A DNA stretch of 64,000 nucleotides from Neorhizobium petrolearium (GTDB lineage Bacteria; Pseudomonadota; Alphaproteobacteria; Rhizobiales; Rhizobiaceae): the NCBI RefSeq assembly GCF_017873175.1, contig NZ_JAGGJW010000008.1, positions 186,001 to 250,000 of the forward strand, written 5' to 3'. The position numbers and the translations under genes are program-made. Positions 38,588 to 48,279 of the stretch are shown piece after piece. The first letter of the stretch is position 1; each line of letters opens with the position of its first letter. Below the pieces are notes generated by a model. It ran no database searches. It was not told the DNA's origin and saw nothing but the letters and a program-made list of their open reading frames with translations.

Positions 38588-39343
38588 TCAGGCAGGGTTC
38601 AAGGTAGCGAAAATGCGGTCATAGGTTCCGTCGCGCTCGGCCCAGCGGCGCGCTTGATCTCGTTCGAGCAGCAATTCGCCCCGCGGGTGATCGCCCTGTT
38701 CAAGCATTGCCATCACCGCCGAAATATAGGCGGCCAGAGGCATCGCACGTGAGTCGACGGCCTGCGCGGCGCCCGTCAGTTCTGTCTGCACATAGGGCGG
38801 CGACAATTCGAGGACGTCGACCGACGTTTTGCTCAATTGATGACGTAGCGATGTTAACCATGAATGCAGGAAAGACTTGGTGGCGCAATAGGTGGGGAAA
38901 TCGGCGCGAGGCAGGAAAGCGAGCGCGGAACTCGTCGCCATAATCGTCGACAGAGACTGCTGCTTCAAGATCGGCAGAAAGGCGGCGACAGCGCGCAGCA
39001 CGCCGACGATGTTGGTCTGCACCATCGCCTCCGCCTCGGCCGTATCCCAGTCTTCGGTCGTCATATCTTCGTTCCGGGAGATACCAGCATTGGCGATCAG
39101 CACGTTGAGGCGGGGAAATCGCGCGCGTACTGAGCTTGCAGCGCGAGCCAGCGAAACCGCATCATTCAGATCGAGATACAGTCCGGTGATACCGGGCCGA
39201 CCAAGCGTGATCTCGTCGAGCATATCCTGCCGGCGCCCGGTCACAATGACGCGGTTGCCGCGATCGTGGAACGCTTCGGCAAGCGCGCGGCCGATGCCGC
39301 TCGTGCCACCGGTGATCAGGACGGTATTGTCGGTCATTCTCAT
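38588..39343 (-). CDS. Short-chain dehydrogenase/reductase (DltE-like)
   Basis: Classical SDR of 251 residues. It has an NAD(P) motif GGTSGIGRALAEAF (about 11), NAGIS (about 85), catalytic Ser in ATSSALAFLP and YCATK (YxxxK, about 158). The substrate is unknown. ATG 39343 follows GGAAGGG at 9 nt. It is monocistronic and faces the CBS-protein gene. Nothing recognisable lies on its upstream side for about 380 nt. Confidence 0.9.
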   Translation of the reverse strand: MRMTDNTVLITGGTSGIGRALAEAFHDRGNRVIVTGRRQDMLDEITLGRPGITGLYLDLNDAVSLARAASSVRARFPRLNVLIANAGISRNEDMTTEDWDTAEAEAMVQTNIVGVLRAVAAFLPILKQQSLSTIMATSSALAFLPRADFPTYCATKSFLHSWLTSLRHQLSKTSVDVLELSPPYVQTELTGAAQAVDSRAMPLAAYISAVMAMLEQGDHPRGELLLERDQARRWAERDGTYDRIFATLNPA

Positions 39344-39721
39344 TTTTCGAACCCTTCCAAGGTGTTTCGGGAAAGGCCACGGCTGATTCGTCACGGACGT
39401 AGCACAACGCTTCAGCCGCCCGGAACGGGTGGATGACAACGAGGCTGCAGGTAACGAAGTGAATCCCTACCGCGCGCCTTCATATCCGAGTTCTCCCTGC
39501 TGGGACCTTCTCGACAAAGGACGCGTTGGATGACGGTAACGCCTACGGCATGGGCTTTGGACCACTGCAGGTTGATCACTAGCCCAAGGGAAATCATTGG
39601 TCAACCGGCCACTGCCCTGTCATTCAGCCGGGAAGCGTGACGTGGGCCAGCTAGAGGGTATCGCACAACGAGTAGGATTCGGCCCTTGGCCTCTCGCCTC
39701 ATCATCCCTATCTAACCGATG
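39344..39721. other. Interval without a recognisable gene
   Basis: About 380 nt between the SDR start and the 3' end of the BolA-like gene. Short open frames on both strands look like chance translations and match no family I know. It must contain the SDR promoter. No hairpin with a T-run was found behind the bolA-like gene. Confidence 0.4.
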
Positions 39722-40003
39722 CTACCAGTTCGTCGGTTCACCGGGTGCTGCAGTTTCCACCGCCAGCGCATGTAGGCCTGCGTCGAGTTCCGGCTTGAGG
39801 AGCGCGTTCACTATTCGATGCCGGTCGATACGGCTCATTCCGGAAAATTTGGCTGAGACGACACGGACACGCATATGCGTCCCCTCGGCGCCGGTGAAGT
39901 GCGGCTGATGACCGGCATGCTGATGGCTTTCGTCGATGACGACCAGCCGTTCCGGCTCAAGGTTTTCGGTAAGCGTGGCTTCGATCCGGGCTTTGACGGA
40001 CAT
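39722..40003 (-). CDS. BolA family protein
   Basis: Small regulator/iron-sulfur partner of monothiol glutaredoxins, 93 residues. It has the typical core ARIEATLTENLEPERLVVID, the invariant histidine region ESHQHAGH, then THMRVRVVSAKFSG and RHRIVNALL. ATG 40003 has GGAG 7 nt upstream; ATG 40015 is possible. It is divergent from the J-domain gene (121 bp apart). Confidence 0.93.
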   Translation of the reverse strand: MSVKARIEATLTENLEPERLVVIDESHQHAGHQPHFTGAEGTHMRVRVVSAKFSGMSRIDRHRIVNALLKPELDAGLHALAVETAAPGEPTNW

Positions 40004-40124
40004 GTTCGGCTCCATGACAACGTAGGTCGCGGCGGCGACCTCAAAGGGGCATCCCACAAACCAGTAAGAAAGCGCTTTGTCAATTCTTGCCGCATCCTCC
40101 CGGCCATCCCATAATGAGGGCCTT

Positions 40125-40748
40125 ATGAAGCTAGATTCCAAATATTTCGATCGTATCCGGACGCGCCGGAACAGGCAGCAGGAAGCGGCTCCGCAGGCGC
40201 CGACCTGTCAGTGGGACGGGTGCGACAAGCCCGGCGCTCACCGCGCTCCCGTGGGCCGCAACGCGGAAGGCCAGTTCTTCCTGTTCTGTTTCGAACACGT
40301 CAAGGAATACAACAAGGGTTATAACTACTTTTCCGGTCTTTCGGACGGCGAGATCGCCCGGTACCAGAAGGAGGCGGTGACGGGCCATCGCCCGACCTGG
40401 ACGCTCGGCGTCAATAAATCGGCCAAGCAGGCTCCACTTCATTCGACCGTGCGATCCGGCGGTGCTCACGCGCAACGGTTCAGGGATCCGTTCGGCTTCG
40501 TTTCGCAGGCGCGCGCCGGCGGCCCTCGCTTTCCACCCCAGGAGCGCAAGTTGAAGACGCTGGAAGCAAAGGCCTTCGACACGATGGGGTTGACGGGGAA
40601 TGCGACAGCGACTGAAATCAAGAGCCGCTACAAGGAACTGGTCAAAAAGCACCATCCCGATGCCAATGGCGGCGATCGCGGCTCGGAAGAACGTTTTCGC
40701 GCTGTTGTTCAAGCATATCAGTTGTTGAAGCAGGCGGGTTTCTGCTAA
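40125..40748 (+). CDS. J-domain (DnaJ-like) molecular chaperone
   Basis: A 207-residue protein with a C-terminal J domain (about 150-207): ATEIKSRYKELVKKHHPDAN contains the HPD motif that stimulates Hsp70 ATPase. The N-terminal ~140 residues include two cysteine pairs or singles (CQWDGC, FCFEH) that could bind zinc and are typical of the rhizobial protein found next to cobS. ATG 40125 follows GAGGG. It precedes cobS by 61 nt on the same strand. Confidence 0.92.
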   Translation: MKLDSKYFDRIRTRRNRQQEAAPQAPTCQWDGCDKPGAHRAPVGRNAEGQFFLFCFEHVKEYNKGYNYFSGLSDGEIARYQKEAVTGHRPTWTLGVNKSAKQAPLHSTVRSGGAHAQRFRDPFGFVSQARAGGPRFPPQERKLKTLEAKAFDTMGLTGNATATEIKSRYKELVKKHHPDANGGDRGSEERFRAVVQAYQLLKQAGFC

Positions 40749-40809
40749 GCCGTAAAAATTGCGTCAGTGAGGATGACGGACGGGCGGCGGCCCGTGCCTT
40801 GGAGAGATG

Positions 40810-41802
40810 ATGAGTAAGATTGATCTAGATATTTCCAATCTGCCCGATACGACTGTTTCGGTCCGGGAAGTTTTCGGCATCGATACGGATTGGCAGGTTC
40901 CTGCCTACAGCAACGGCGACCCCTATGTTCCTGATCTCGACCCGGACTACCTGTTCGACCGCGATACGACGCTCGCCATCCTTGCAGGCTTTGCACATAA
41001 CCGACGTGTCATGGTGTCCGGCTTCCATGGCACCGGCAAATCCACCCATATCGAGCAGGTCGCAGCCCGTCTCAACTGGCCGTGCGTGCGCGTCAACCTC
41101 GATAGCCATGTCAGCCGTATCGATCTCGTCGGCAAAGACGCGATCGTGCTGAAGGACGGCAAGCAGGTCACCGAATTCAAGGACGGCATCCTGCCCTGGG
41201 CCTACCAGCATAATGTTGCGCTCGTCTTTGACGAATACGATGCCGGCCGCCCGGACGTCATGTTCGTCATCCAGCGCGTGCTGGAATCCTCCGGCCGCCT
41301 GACCCTGCTCGACCAGAGCCGCGTCATCCGCCCTCACCCGGCCTTCCGTATCTTCGCGACCGCCAACACTGTCGGCCTCGGTGATACGACCGGCCTCTAT
41401 CACGGCACGCAGCAGATCAACCAGGCGCAGATGGACCGCTGGTCGATTGTCACCACGCTGAACTATCTGCCGCATGAGAAGGAAGTCGACATCGTCGCCG
41501 CCAAGGTGAAGAGTTTCGGCGCTTCCGCCGAGGGCCGCGAGACGGTTTCCAAGATGGTGCGCGTTGCCGATCTTACCCGCTCGGCCTTCATGAATGGCGA
41601 CCTTTCGACCGTCATGAGTCCTCGCACGGTCATCACCTGGGCGGAGAATGCCGAGATCTTCGGCGATATCGCCTTTGCCTTCCGCATCACCTTCCTCAAC
41701 AAGTGCGACGAGCTGGAGCGCACGCTGGTCGCCGAGCAGTACCAGCGCGCCTTCGGTGTCGAGCTGAAGGAAAGCGCAGCCAACATCGTTCTCGGGGCAT
41801 AA
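40810..41802 (+). CDS. cobS: Cobaltochelatase subunit CobS (AAA+ ATPase)
   Basis: AAA+ subunit of the aerobic cobaltochelatase that inserts Co into hydrogenobyrinate a,c-diamide, 330 residues. It has Walker [11 protein letters not shown] (about 72), Walker [11 protein letters not shown] (about 138), sensor [11 protein letters not shown] and a C-terminal helical lid. Two ATGs (40807, 40810) are available and the second leaves room for GGAGAG. cobT follows after 18 nt. cobN is not in the window. Confidence 0.96.
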   Translation: MSKIDLDISNLPDTTVSVREVFGIDTDWQVPAYSNGDPYVPDLDPDYLFDRDTTLAILAGFAHNRRVMVSGFHGTGKSTHIEQVAARLNWPCVRVNLDSHVSRIDLVGKDAIVLKDGKQVTEFKDGILPWAYQHNVALVFDEYDAGRPDVMFVIQRVLESSGRLTLLDQSRVIRPHPAFRIFATANTVGLGDTTGLYHGTQQINQAQMDRWSIVTTLNYLPHEKEVDIVAAKVKSFGASAEGRETVSKMVRVADLTRSAFMNGDLSTVMSPRTVITWAENAEIFGDIAFAFRITFLNKCDELERTLVAEQYQRAFGVELKESAANIVLGA

Positions 41803-41820
41803 ACGCACGGAGGCGGCATC

Positions 41821-43719
41821 ATGGCAGTGCGCGGAGACAATTCGAAGGCCAAAACCGGCGGGCCGGTGGATACCGAGCCGTTGCGGCAGGCGATCACCGG
41901 CTGCATTCGCTCGATTGCCGGCGACAACGAAGTCGAGGTTTCGTTCGCGAACGAGCGCCCCGGTCTTGCCGGCGAGCGTATCCGCCTGCCGGAAATTTCC
42001 AAGCGACCGACGGCGCACGAACTTGCGGTGACCCGTGGTCTCGGCGACTCCATGGCGCTGCGGCTCGCCTGCCATGATACGAATGTCCATGCCAATATGT
42101 CGCCACAGGGCTCCGACGCTCGCGTTGTCTTCGACGCGGTCGAGCAGGCCCGTGTGGAATCGATCGGGGCACTGCGCATGGCCGGCGTCGCGGCTAACCT
42201 TAATTCAATGCACGCCGAAAAATATGCCAAAGCGAATTTCTCCGGCATCGAACGGCAGGAAGATGCGCCGGTCGCGGAAGCCGTCGCCATGCTGGTGCGT
42301 GAAAAACTGACCGGCGAGCGGCCGCCCGCCAGTGCCGGCAAGGTGCTCGACCTGTGGCGGCCTTTCATCGAGGAAAAGGCATCCGGCGATCTCGATAACC
42401 TGAAGGGTGTGATCGAGGACCAGCAGGCTTTCGGCAAGCTCGTGCGGCACATGCTGTCCTCCATGCAGATGGCGGAGGAATTCGCGGAGGAGGACTCCGA
42501 GCCGGAGGAAATGGAGAATCCGAGCGAAGAAGACCAGCCACGCAGCAATGAGACCGACAACGAGGAGGTCGAGGAAGAGGCCGGTGCCGACGCCGCGCCC
42601 GCCGAGCAGAGCGAGGCTTCCGACGATGAACTCGAAGACGGCGAGATGGACGGTGCCGAGATGTCTGACGAGGACATGTCGGACGACAGCGACGAACATT
42701 CCGAGACGCCGGGCGAAACTCGCCGTCCGAACAGCCCGTTCGACGATTTCAACGAAAAGGTCGACTACAAGATCTTTACGCAGGAATTCGACGAGGAGGT
42801 CACAGCGGAGGAACTCTGCGACGAGGCCGAACTGGACCGGTTGCGCGCCTTTCTTGACAAGCAGCTTGCTCATCTCCAGGGCGCGGTCGGCCGGCTCGCC
42901 AACCGTTTGCAGCGTCGCCTGATGGCGCAGCAGAACCGCTCCTGGGATTTCGACCTGGAGGAAGGCTATCTGGATCCGGCACGCCTATCGCGTCTGATCA
43001 TCGACCCCATGCAGCCGCTTTCCTTCAAGAAGGAGCGCGACACACAGTTCCGCGATACGGTCGTTTCGCTGGTCATCGATAATTCAGGCTCGATGCGCGG
43101 CCGGCCGATTACGGTTGCGGCCACCTGTGCCGACATCCTTGCCCGCACGCTGGAACGCTGCGGCGTGAAGGTCGAGATCCTCGGCTTCACGACCAAGGCC
43201 TGGAAGGGCGGGCAGGCGCGTGAGAAGTGGCTCGCTGGCGGCAAGCCTCCGACCCCCGGCCGCCTTAACGACCTGCGCCATATCGTCTACAAATCGGCCG
43301 ATGCACCCTGGCGCCGCTCGCGCCGGAATCTCGGCCTGATGATGCGAGAGGGTTTGCTCAAGGAAAATATCGACGGGGAAGCGCTGATGTGGGCGCACCA
43401 GCGCCTCATCGGCCGGCCGGAACAGCGCAAGATCCTGATGATGATCTCCGACGGCGCTCCGGTCGACGACTCGACGCTGTCGGTCAATCCGGGCAACTAT
43501 CTGGAACGGCACCTGCGGGCGGTGATCGAGCAGATCGAGACGCGTTCGCCGATCGAGCTTCTGGCGATCGGCATCGGCCATGACGTGACGCGTTACTACC
43601 GAAAGGCCGTGACGATCGTCGATGCGGACGAGCTTGCAGGCGCAATGACCGAGCAGCTTGCGGCGCTCTTCGAAGAGAACAACAGTCATTCGACGGGCCG
43701 CATGCGCCGGGCCGGTTGA
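41821..43719 (+). CDS. cobT: Cobaltochelatase subunit CobT
   Basis: Partner of CobS, 632 residues. The N-terminal CobT domain (1-210) is followed by a very acidic linker (about 218-300, rich in Glu and Asp), then a C-terminal von Willebrand A domain with the MIDAS motif DNSGSMRG (about 420) and [14 protein letters not shown]. The VWA/AAA+ pair drives metal insertion by CobN. The stop overlaps the TTG start of the next gene. Confidence 0.96.
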   Translation: MAVRGDNSKAKTGGPVDTEPLRQAITGCIRSIAGDNEVEVSFANERPGLAGERIRLPEISKRPTAHELAVTRGLGDSMALRLACHDTNVHANMSPQGSDARVVFDAVEQARVESIGALRMAGVAANLNSMHAEKYAKANFSGIERQEDAPVAEAVAMLVREKLTGERPPASAGKVLDLWRPFIEEKASGDLDNLKGVIEDQQAFGKLVRHMLSSMQMAEEFAEEDSEPEEMENPSEEDQPRSNETDNEEVEEEAGADAAPAEQSEASDDELEDGEMDGAEMSDEDMSDDSDEHSETPGETRRPNSPFDDFNEKVDYKIFTQEFDEEVTAEELCDEAELDRLRAFLDKQLAHLQGAVGRLANRLQRRLMAQQNRSWDFDLEEGYLDPARLSRLIIDPMQPLSFKKERDTQFRDTVVSLVIDNSGSMRGRPITVAATCADILARTLERCGVKVEILGFTTKAWKGGQAREKWLAGGKPPTPGRLNDLRHIVYKSADAPWRRSRRNLGLMMREGLLKENIDGEALMWAHQRLIGRPEQRKILMMISDGAPVDDSTLSVNPGNYLERHLRAVIEQIETRSPIELLAIGIGHDVTRYYRKAVTIVDADELAGAMTEQLAALFEENNSHSTGRMRRAG

Positions 43720-44720
43720 GGCTTGCTCCCTTGAAGTTTGTCCGTCTTGCCATCTGCTCCGCGCTTTTCAGTGCGCTGGCTTTTCCGGTGGCGCCGGCGA
43801 CGGAGAGCATCTTGGTGAGGGCGCGGGCGATCACCGAATTCAAGCGTGGCTCCACCGAGGTGCGTTTCGGCCCGCTGGAATTCCTCGGCGGCATCGAGTT
43901 CTCGTCATCCGACAGCCGGCTGCAATCGTTGTCAAGCATACGCTTTCGCTCCGATGGCCAGAGCTTCGTATCCGTCCTCGATACTGGCAACTGGTTGACG
44001 GGCAGGATCGAGCGGGATGCCGGCGGCCGGCTTTCCGGCCTCTCGGATATCTCGATCAGCCCTATCCTCATCCAAGGTGGGCGTGCCGGTTCGAAATATT
44101 ATACGGATGCCGAAGGGCTGGCGCTGCGCAGCGGACAGGCGATCGTCAGTTTCGAGCAGCGCCACCGCGTCGATGTCTATCCCGATCCGGGCTTTGAGAC
44201 TTCCGCTCCAGTGAAGACGCACGATCCCGTCATCCCCCGCCATGAGTTTCGTATGAATGCCGGGATGGAGACCGTGGCGGTCTCGCCTTCCTCAAGCCCG
44301 CTCATGGGAGCGCTTGTCGTCGTGACGGAGCACAGCATCGACGATGACGGCAATTCGTTCGCAGCAATCCTTGAGGGGCCGCTGAAGGGTGTGTTCAAGG
44401 TCGCGCGCCACGATCCCTACGATGTAACGGATGGCGCCTTCCTGCCGCGCGGCGATTTCCTGCTGCTGGAACGTCGCTTCAGCTTCACAGGCGGGCTCGG
44501 CATGCGCATTCGGCGGATCAAGGGCGACAGCATCCGTCCCGGCGCCGTCGTGGACGGCGAGGTACTCATCGACGCCGACATGGGCTATGCGATCGATAAT
44601 ATGGAAGGGCTGGACGTCGTCACCGGGCCGGAAGGCAAGCCGCACCTCATCGTGGTGTCGGACGATAACGGCAATATTCTCCAGAGCAATGTGATGCTGG
44701 AATTCCGGTTGGACGACTAG
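43716..44720 (+). CDS. Exported esterase-like/phytase-like propeller protein
   Basis: A 334-residue protein of the esterase-like-activity-of-phytase family, with a signal peptide ([20 protein letters not shown]). The mature part shows the family pattern: [37 protein letters not shown] and [10 protein letters not shown] function has not been shown for this group as far as I know. The start is taken as TTG 43716, overlapping the cobT stop (TTGA). No better ATG lies before the signal peptide, so the exact start is uncertain. Confidence 0.85.
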   Translation: MRLAPLKFVRLAICSALFSALAFPVAPATESILVRARAITEFKRGSTEVRFGPLEFLGGIEFSSSDSRLQSLSSIRFRSDGQSFVSVLDTGNWLTGRIERDAGGRLSGLSDISISPILIQGGRAGSKYYTDAEGLALRSGQAIVSFEQRHRVDVYPDPGFETSAPVKTHDPVIPRHEFRMNAGMETVAVSPSSSPLMGALVVVTEHSIDDDGNSFAAILEGPLKGVFKVARHDPYDVTDGAFLPRGDFLLLERRFSFTGGLGMRIRRIKGDSIRPGAVVDGEVLIDADMGYAIDNMEGLDVVTGPEGKPHLIVVSDDNGNILQSNVMLEFRLDD

Positions 44721-44732
44721 CATTTTCCGGTT

Positions 44733-45065
44733 TCAGTCCTTTTTCGCGGCGTTATACGCATCGAGCAGGGCCTGAACGGGTATGCCATCGATCTTGGCTC
44801 CCGTCATTCTGCATCCGATGAATTCCGCGCCCGAAAGGTTGGAGTTGTGTAGGCGCAGGCCGGACAGGTTCACATCATCAATGGACCAGCCTGACATATT
44901 GCTGTCGTTGATTGTCGCGCCCGCAAAATTGATTTGATTGAAGCTCGCGCCTGACAGATTCGTATTGTTGAAGCGCGTGCCGGACAGGTTCACATCGTCG
45001 AACGACGAGCCTGAAAGAGTTGTACGAGTGGCTTCCAGAACATCGAAGACATCGTGAATCTGCAT
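44733..45065 (-). CDS. Pentapeptide-repeat protein
   Basis: A 110-residue protein made of about eight consecutive ten-residue units of the type xNLSGxxFxx (for example VNLSGTRFNN, TNLSGASFNQ, VNLSGLRLHN), i.e. paired pentapeptides forming a right-handed beta-helix. It has a short helical N-terminus (MQIHDVFDVLEATR) and a C-terminal tail (IPVQALLDAYNAAKKD). No signal peptide. Function is unknown; some such proteins mimic DNA. At DNA level the unit at 44861-44880 recurs at 44981-45000, exactly 120 nt apart. It converges on the esterase-like gene. Confidence 0.88.
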   Translation of the reverse strand: MQIHDVFDVLEATRTTLSGSSFDDVNLSGTRFNNTNLSGASFNQINFAGATINDSNMSGWSIDDVNLSGLRLHNSNLSGAEFIGCRMTGAKIDGIPVQALLDAYNAAKKD

Positions 45066-45155
45066 CGTGGCTCGTCCAAAGAAATTGCGACGTAGCGCAG
45101 ACTGCAGCGCAATCGCTCGACTTGCAAGTGGCGATCGAGCCGGACGATTTTGAGG

Positions 45156-45794
45156 TCAGACGGCCTTGGCCACCTGCGGCATCGGCTTCAGCACGTTCAT
45201 CAGCGCGCCATAGGGCAACAGCAGCACGATACCGACCAGGATCTTGACGACAAGGTCACCCAGCGCCCAGGAGATCCAGCGAGGAGCCTCGATGGCGAAG
45301 GCGCCGAGGATGGGGGCCTGCGCGATCGCGAAATCCTCGTTCGGGCCGATGAAGACAAAGATCGCGGCGAAGGCCAGCGAGAAGAACAGCAGCGTGTCGA
45401 GTGCGGAGCCGAGAAGGGAGCCGGCAAGCGGCGCACGCCACCAGGTCTGGCGACGAAGCTGGTTGAAAACCGAGATATCGAGAAGCTGGCCGATGAGATA
45501 GGCCGTGCCCGACGCGACGGCGATCCGCGGCGCAGACGCCAGGAAGGAAAGGGTGACGCCGACGACAAAGCCTACGAATACGATGCGGCGGGCAGTCGCA
45601 GGACCGAACTGGCGATTGGCGAGGTCGGTGACCAGGAAGGCGACAGGATAGATGAACGCGCCCCAGGTCAGGAGGTCCGCGAGCGCGATGCCCCAGAGCG
45701 TTCCCTTGACCGGGAACTGAACGAGGAAGTTCGAGGCGACGACGACGGCCGCCATGATCAGAGCGTAGATGAGGGTATAGCGCGTCGCTTGCAT
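45156..45794 (-). CDS. Queuosine precursor transporter (VUT/YhhQ family)
   Basis: Integral membrane protein of 212 residues with about six hydrophobic segments. VUT family signatures are VKGTLWGIALADLLTWGAFI, then YPVAFLVTDLANRQFG and the later SGTAYLIGQLLDISVFNQL with SLLGSALDTLLFFSLAF. E. coli YhhQ takes up queuine precursors (preQ0/preQ1). ATG 45794 is preceded by AGGATAAAAAA. An in-frame start at 45932 would run through the rpmB terminator hairpin and is rejected. The start codon lies in a preQ1-like pseudoknot (45791-45820). Confidence 0.93.
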   Translation of the reverse strand: MQATRYTLIYALIMAAVVVASNFLVQFPVKGTLWGIALADLLTWGAFIYPVAFLVTDLANRQFGPATARRIVFVGFVVGVTLSFLASAPRIAVASGTAYLIGQLLDISVFNQLRRQTWWRAPLAGSLLGSALDTLLFFSLAFAAIFVFIGPNEDFAIAQAPILGAFAIEAPRWISWALGDLVVKILVGIVLLLPYGALMNVLKPMPQVAKAV

Positions 45795-45820
45795 TTTTTT
45801 ATCCTGGGTGATGCCACCAG
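45791..45820 (-). promoter_or_regulatory. Candidate preQ1-I-like riboswitch (H-type pseudoknot over the start codon)
   Basis: Reading the minus strand, CTGG (45820-45817) pairs with CCAG (45807-45804) to form P1. The loop TGGCATCAC contains GCAT (45814-45811), which can pair with ATGC (45794-45791), i.e. the start codon plus one base, to form P2. The joining strand is GAT followed by six A. This is the architecture of preQ1-I aptamers: short P1, loop starting with U and ending ACCC, A-rich tail, P2 closing over the ribosome site. The downstream gene is a queuosine-precursor transporter. The upstream loop lacks the UUC common in the consensus. It has not been tested by covariance. Confidence 0.55.
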
Positions 45821-45900
45821 TTGGAGGAGTATGAAGGACCGCATCAGCCCGAAATTCGTTTTCGATTTTCGGAAAGCACGATGCGGCAACTAAATAAATC

Positions 45901-45940
45901 GGAGCGTCCTTTGTGCGTCCATTCGGACGCACGGCGCTCC
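45901..45940 (-). terminator. rpmB intrinsic terminator
   Basis: Two-step hairpin on the minus strand: outer stem GGAGCG/CGCTCC (6 bp), inner stem GTGCGTCC/GGACGCAC (8 bp) with loop GAAT, followed by GATTTATTTAG. It begins 71 nt after the rpmB stop and separates rpmB from the transporter gene. Confidence 0.75.
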
Positions 45941-46011
45941 AAGAGAAAAGGCCTGTCCGGTGTTACCCGTGCAAGCCTCCCTCAAAGCCGGATGATATGT
46001 CGCCCGCGCGA

Positions 46012-46302
46012 TTAAGCGGCTTCGGCAGTCTTCTTGACGATCTGGCGGCGCAGCAGGCGAGCGCGCATCGACAGTTCGTTTTCGTCGGACTTCAGCAGGA
46101 AGGCGTCGAGGCCGCCACGATGCTCGACGGAGCGCAGGGCATGCGCGGAAACGCGCAGGCGGAAGCGCTGACCGAGAGCGTCGGAGATCAACGTGACCTG
46201 GCAGAGGTTCGGCAGGAACCGGCGGCGGGTCTTGTTGTTGGCGTGGCTTACATTGTTGCCGGTCTGAACGCCCTTGCCGGTCAGTTCGCACACACGAGAC
46301 AT
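46012..46302 (-). CDS. rpmB: 50S ribosomal protein L28
   Basis: Ribosomal protein of 96 residues starting [20 protein letters not shown], the standard alphaproteobacterial L28 form. [11 protein letters not shown] follows, and the C-terminal half is basic. AAGGTG lies upstream of ATG 46302; a longer in-frame start at 46437 is rejected. A hairpin terminator follows at 45901-45940. Confidence 0.97.
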   Translation of the reverse strand: MSRVCELTGKGVQTGNNVSHANNKTRRRFLPNLCQVTLISDALGQRFRLRVSAHALRSVEHRGGLDAFLLKSDENELSMRARLLRRQIVKKTAEAA

Positions 46303-46549
46303 GGATACACCTTTGTTCTTCTGCAATCGGATGGTCTTTCCGGGCAATACCCAGCACCCCGATCCAACTGGTCCTGATTGGAAAGTTGCGGTTCTATAGT
46401 CAGTGAGGTCCGCCGCGTCAAGCCAAACCTTGGCCAAACCCCGGAGATTCCGCCCATGGTGGGATTATGCCGCTATTTTCTTGCCATTATGGCCGGTCTA
46501 TATGTCGCGGGAAGGCGCTTTTGGCGTCCTCATCGTTCAGGGCAGAATC

Positions 46550-47323
46550 ATGATCCTTCGGGGCCGTTTCGTCAGTGCATTCATGGTCGTCTTTGGGCTC
46601 ACGGCCGTACCGATCGGTTCCGAGGAGATCCGGCACGTCAGCAAGTACGACATTTCACTCGGCATCCTGCCGATCGCCACAGCCTCTTTTTCGAGTGAAT
46701 TTAACAGCACGGACTACAAGATCACCGGCATCTTCAAATCCGCCGGCATCGTCAACATCATCAGCCGTATTTCTGCTGAAACCAGCGTTATCGGGCGCAT
46801 GCAGGCCGACAAGCTGCAAGCCGACCGCTACAATCTCGTCTACAGTGCCGGCAAGCGCACGCGCATCTACGATGTCGAATACCGTAACGGCGATGTTACC
46901 GAAACGACCGTCAAACCCGAGCCGAGGCGCAATCCGAAAAACTGGATTCCGGTAACAGAGGATGACCTGCATTCCGTTCTCGATCCGCTGAGCGGCCTCA
47001 TCTTCCCCGCCACCGCCAAAGTCTGCCCAAGCCGGCTGCCGATCTATGACGGAGAGTCCCGCATGGATCTCGTGCTGACGCTGAAGGGCACAAGACCCTT
47101 CTCCACGGATGGCTTCAAGGGCGAGGCGATCGTCTGCTCGATCCGCTATATGCCGAAATCCGGTTTCCGCCGTGGGCGCAGCGATATCGAGTATCTCAGG
47201 AAAACGCCGATGGAAATCTGGTTTGCCAAGGCCCAGTCGGCAAATGTATATGCTCCCGTCTACGCCCGCATCCCGACCAGGATGGGGCCGGTATATGTGA
47301 CCGCCGTCAAGTATGGCGGCTGA
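46550..47323 (+). CDS. DUF3108 domain-containing exported protein
   Basis: A 257-residue protein with an N-terminal signal sequence (GRFVSAFMVVFGLTAVPIGS) and a DUF3108 domain over most of the remainder (KYDISLGILPIATASFSSEF to VYVTAVKYGG). The family is periplasmic and of unknown function. ATG 46550 with AGGGC upstream is chosen; an in-frame start at 46502 or 46403 would spoil the signal peptide. It is divergent from rpmB, a conserved arrangement as I recall it from rhizobia. Confidence 0.87.
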   Translation: MILRGRFVSAFMVVFGLTAVPIGSEEIRHVSKYDISLGILPIATASFSSEFNSTDYKITGIFKSAGIVNIISRISAETSVIGRMQADKLQADRYNLVYSAGKRTRIYDVEYRNGDVTETTVKPEPRRNPKNWIPVTEDDLHSVLDPLSGLIFPATAKVCPSRLPIYDGESRMDLVLTLKGTRPFSTDGFKGEAIVCSIRYMPKSGFRRGRSDIEYLRKTPMEIWFAKAQSANVYAPVYARIPTRMGPVYVTAVKYGG

Positions 47324-47356
47324 AGTGACGTCCGGCAGGGCGTCGAGGGGGTAGGG

Positions 47357-48244
47357 GTGAAAATCCGGGGAACTCTGATCGGCTTCACAGCGATCCTGAT
47401 GTGGTCGCTGCTTGCATTGATGACTGCTGCATCCGGCAAGATGCCGCCGTTCCAGCTTTCAGCAGTCACATTCGCGATCGGCAGCTTGCCGGGCATCATC
47501 CTCTTCGTTCTGAGACCGCAGCGCATCGCCTTTCTGAAGCAGCCGCCGAAGGTCTGGATCACCGGCATCGGCGGGCTGTTCGGCTACCATTTCCTGTATT
47601 TCACAGCGCTCCGAAATGCACCGGCAGTGGAGGCAGGCCTTATCGCCTACCTATGGCCCCTATTCATTGTAGTCGGCTCCGCCTTGCTGCCGGGCGAGAA
47701 ACTGCGCTGGTATCATGTGATCGGCGCTGTCGCCGGCCTCTGTGGCACGATCACCATCGTATCGCGCAACGGTTTGTCGTTCGACGACGCCTATCTGGTC
47801 GGCTATGGTGCGGCTTTCCTTTGTGCCTTCACCTGGTCCGGCTATTCACTGTTGACGCGGCGTTTCGATCGGGTTTCGACCGATGTCGTGACCGGCTTCT
47901 GCCTTGCGACTTCAGCCTTGTCGCTGATCTGCCATCTGGCCCTGGAGACGACAATCTGGCCGGCAAATGGCGGAGAATGGGCGGCTGTCGTCGGGCTCGG
48001 CCTGCTGCCGGTGGGGGCGGCCTTCTATGCCTGGGATTACGGTGTCAAGAATGGCGACATCCAGATCATTGGTGCGGCGAGTTATGCGGCGCCGCTGCTG
48101 TCGACGCTGATCCTGGTCGCCACGGATTTTGCCGAGCCTGACTGGCGTATCGCGGTGGCCTGCCTGCTGATTACGGGGGGCGCGGTGCTTGCCGCGCGCG
48201 ACATGTTCCGGCCGAAGCCGATCGGCGAGGCGGTTGCTGAGTAG
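47357..48244 (+). CDS. EamA/DMT transporter (YddG-like exporter)
   Basis: Ten-helix DMT exporter of 295 residues with two EamA repeats. ALRNAPAVEAGLIAYLWPLFIV (about 78-99) is the signature seen in YddG-type aromatic amino-acid exporters. The start is GTG 47357, preceded by GAGGGGGTAGGG. The substrate is not proven. It lies 33 nt after the DUF3108 gene on the same strand. Confidence 0.88.
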   Translation: MKIRGTLIGFTAILMWSLLALMTAASGKMPPFQLSAVTFAIGSLPGIILFVLRPQRIAFLKQPPKVWITGIGGLFGYHFLYFTALRNAPAVEAGLIAYLWPLFIVVGSALLPGEKLRWYHVIGAVAGLCGTITIVSRNGLSFDDAYLVGYGAAFLCAFTWSGYSLLTRRFDRVSTDVVTGFCLATSALSLICHLALETTIWPANGGEWAAVVGLGLLPVGAAFYAWDYGVKNGDIQIIGAASYAAPLLSTLILVATDFAEPDWRIAVACLLITGGAVLAARDMFRPKPIGEAVAE

Positions 48245-48279
48245 GCGTCTCCGAACAATCGGAGGCGTCGGGGGGAAAG

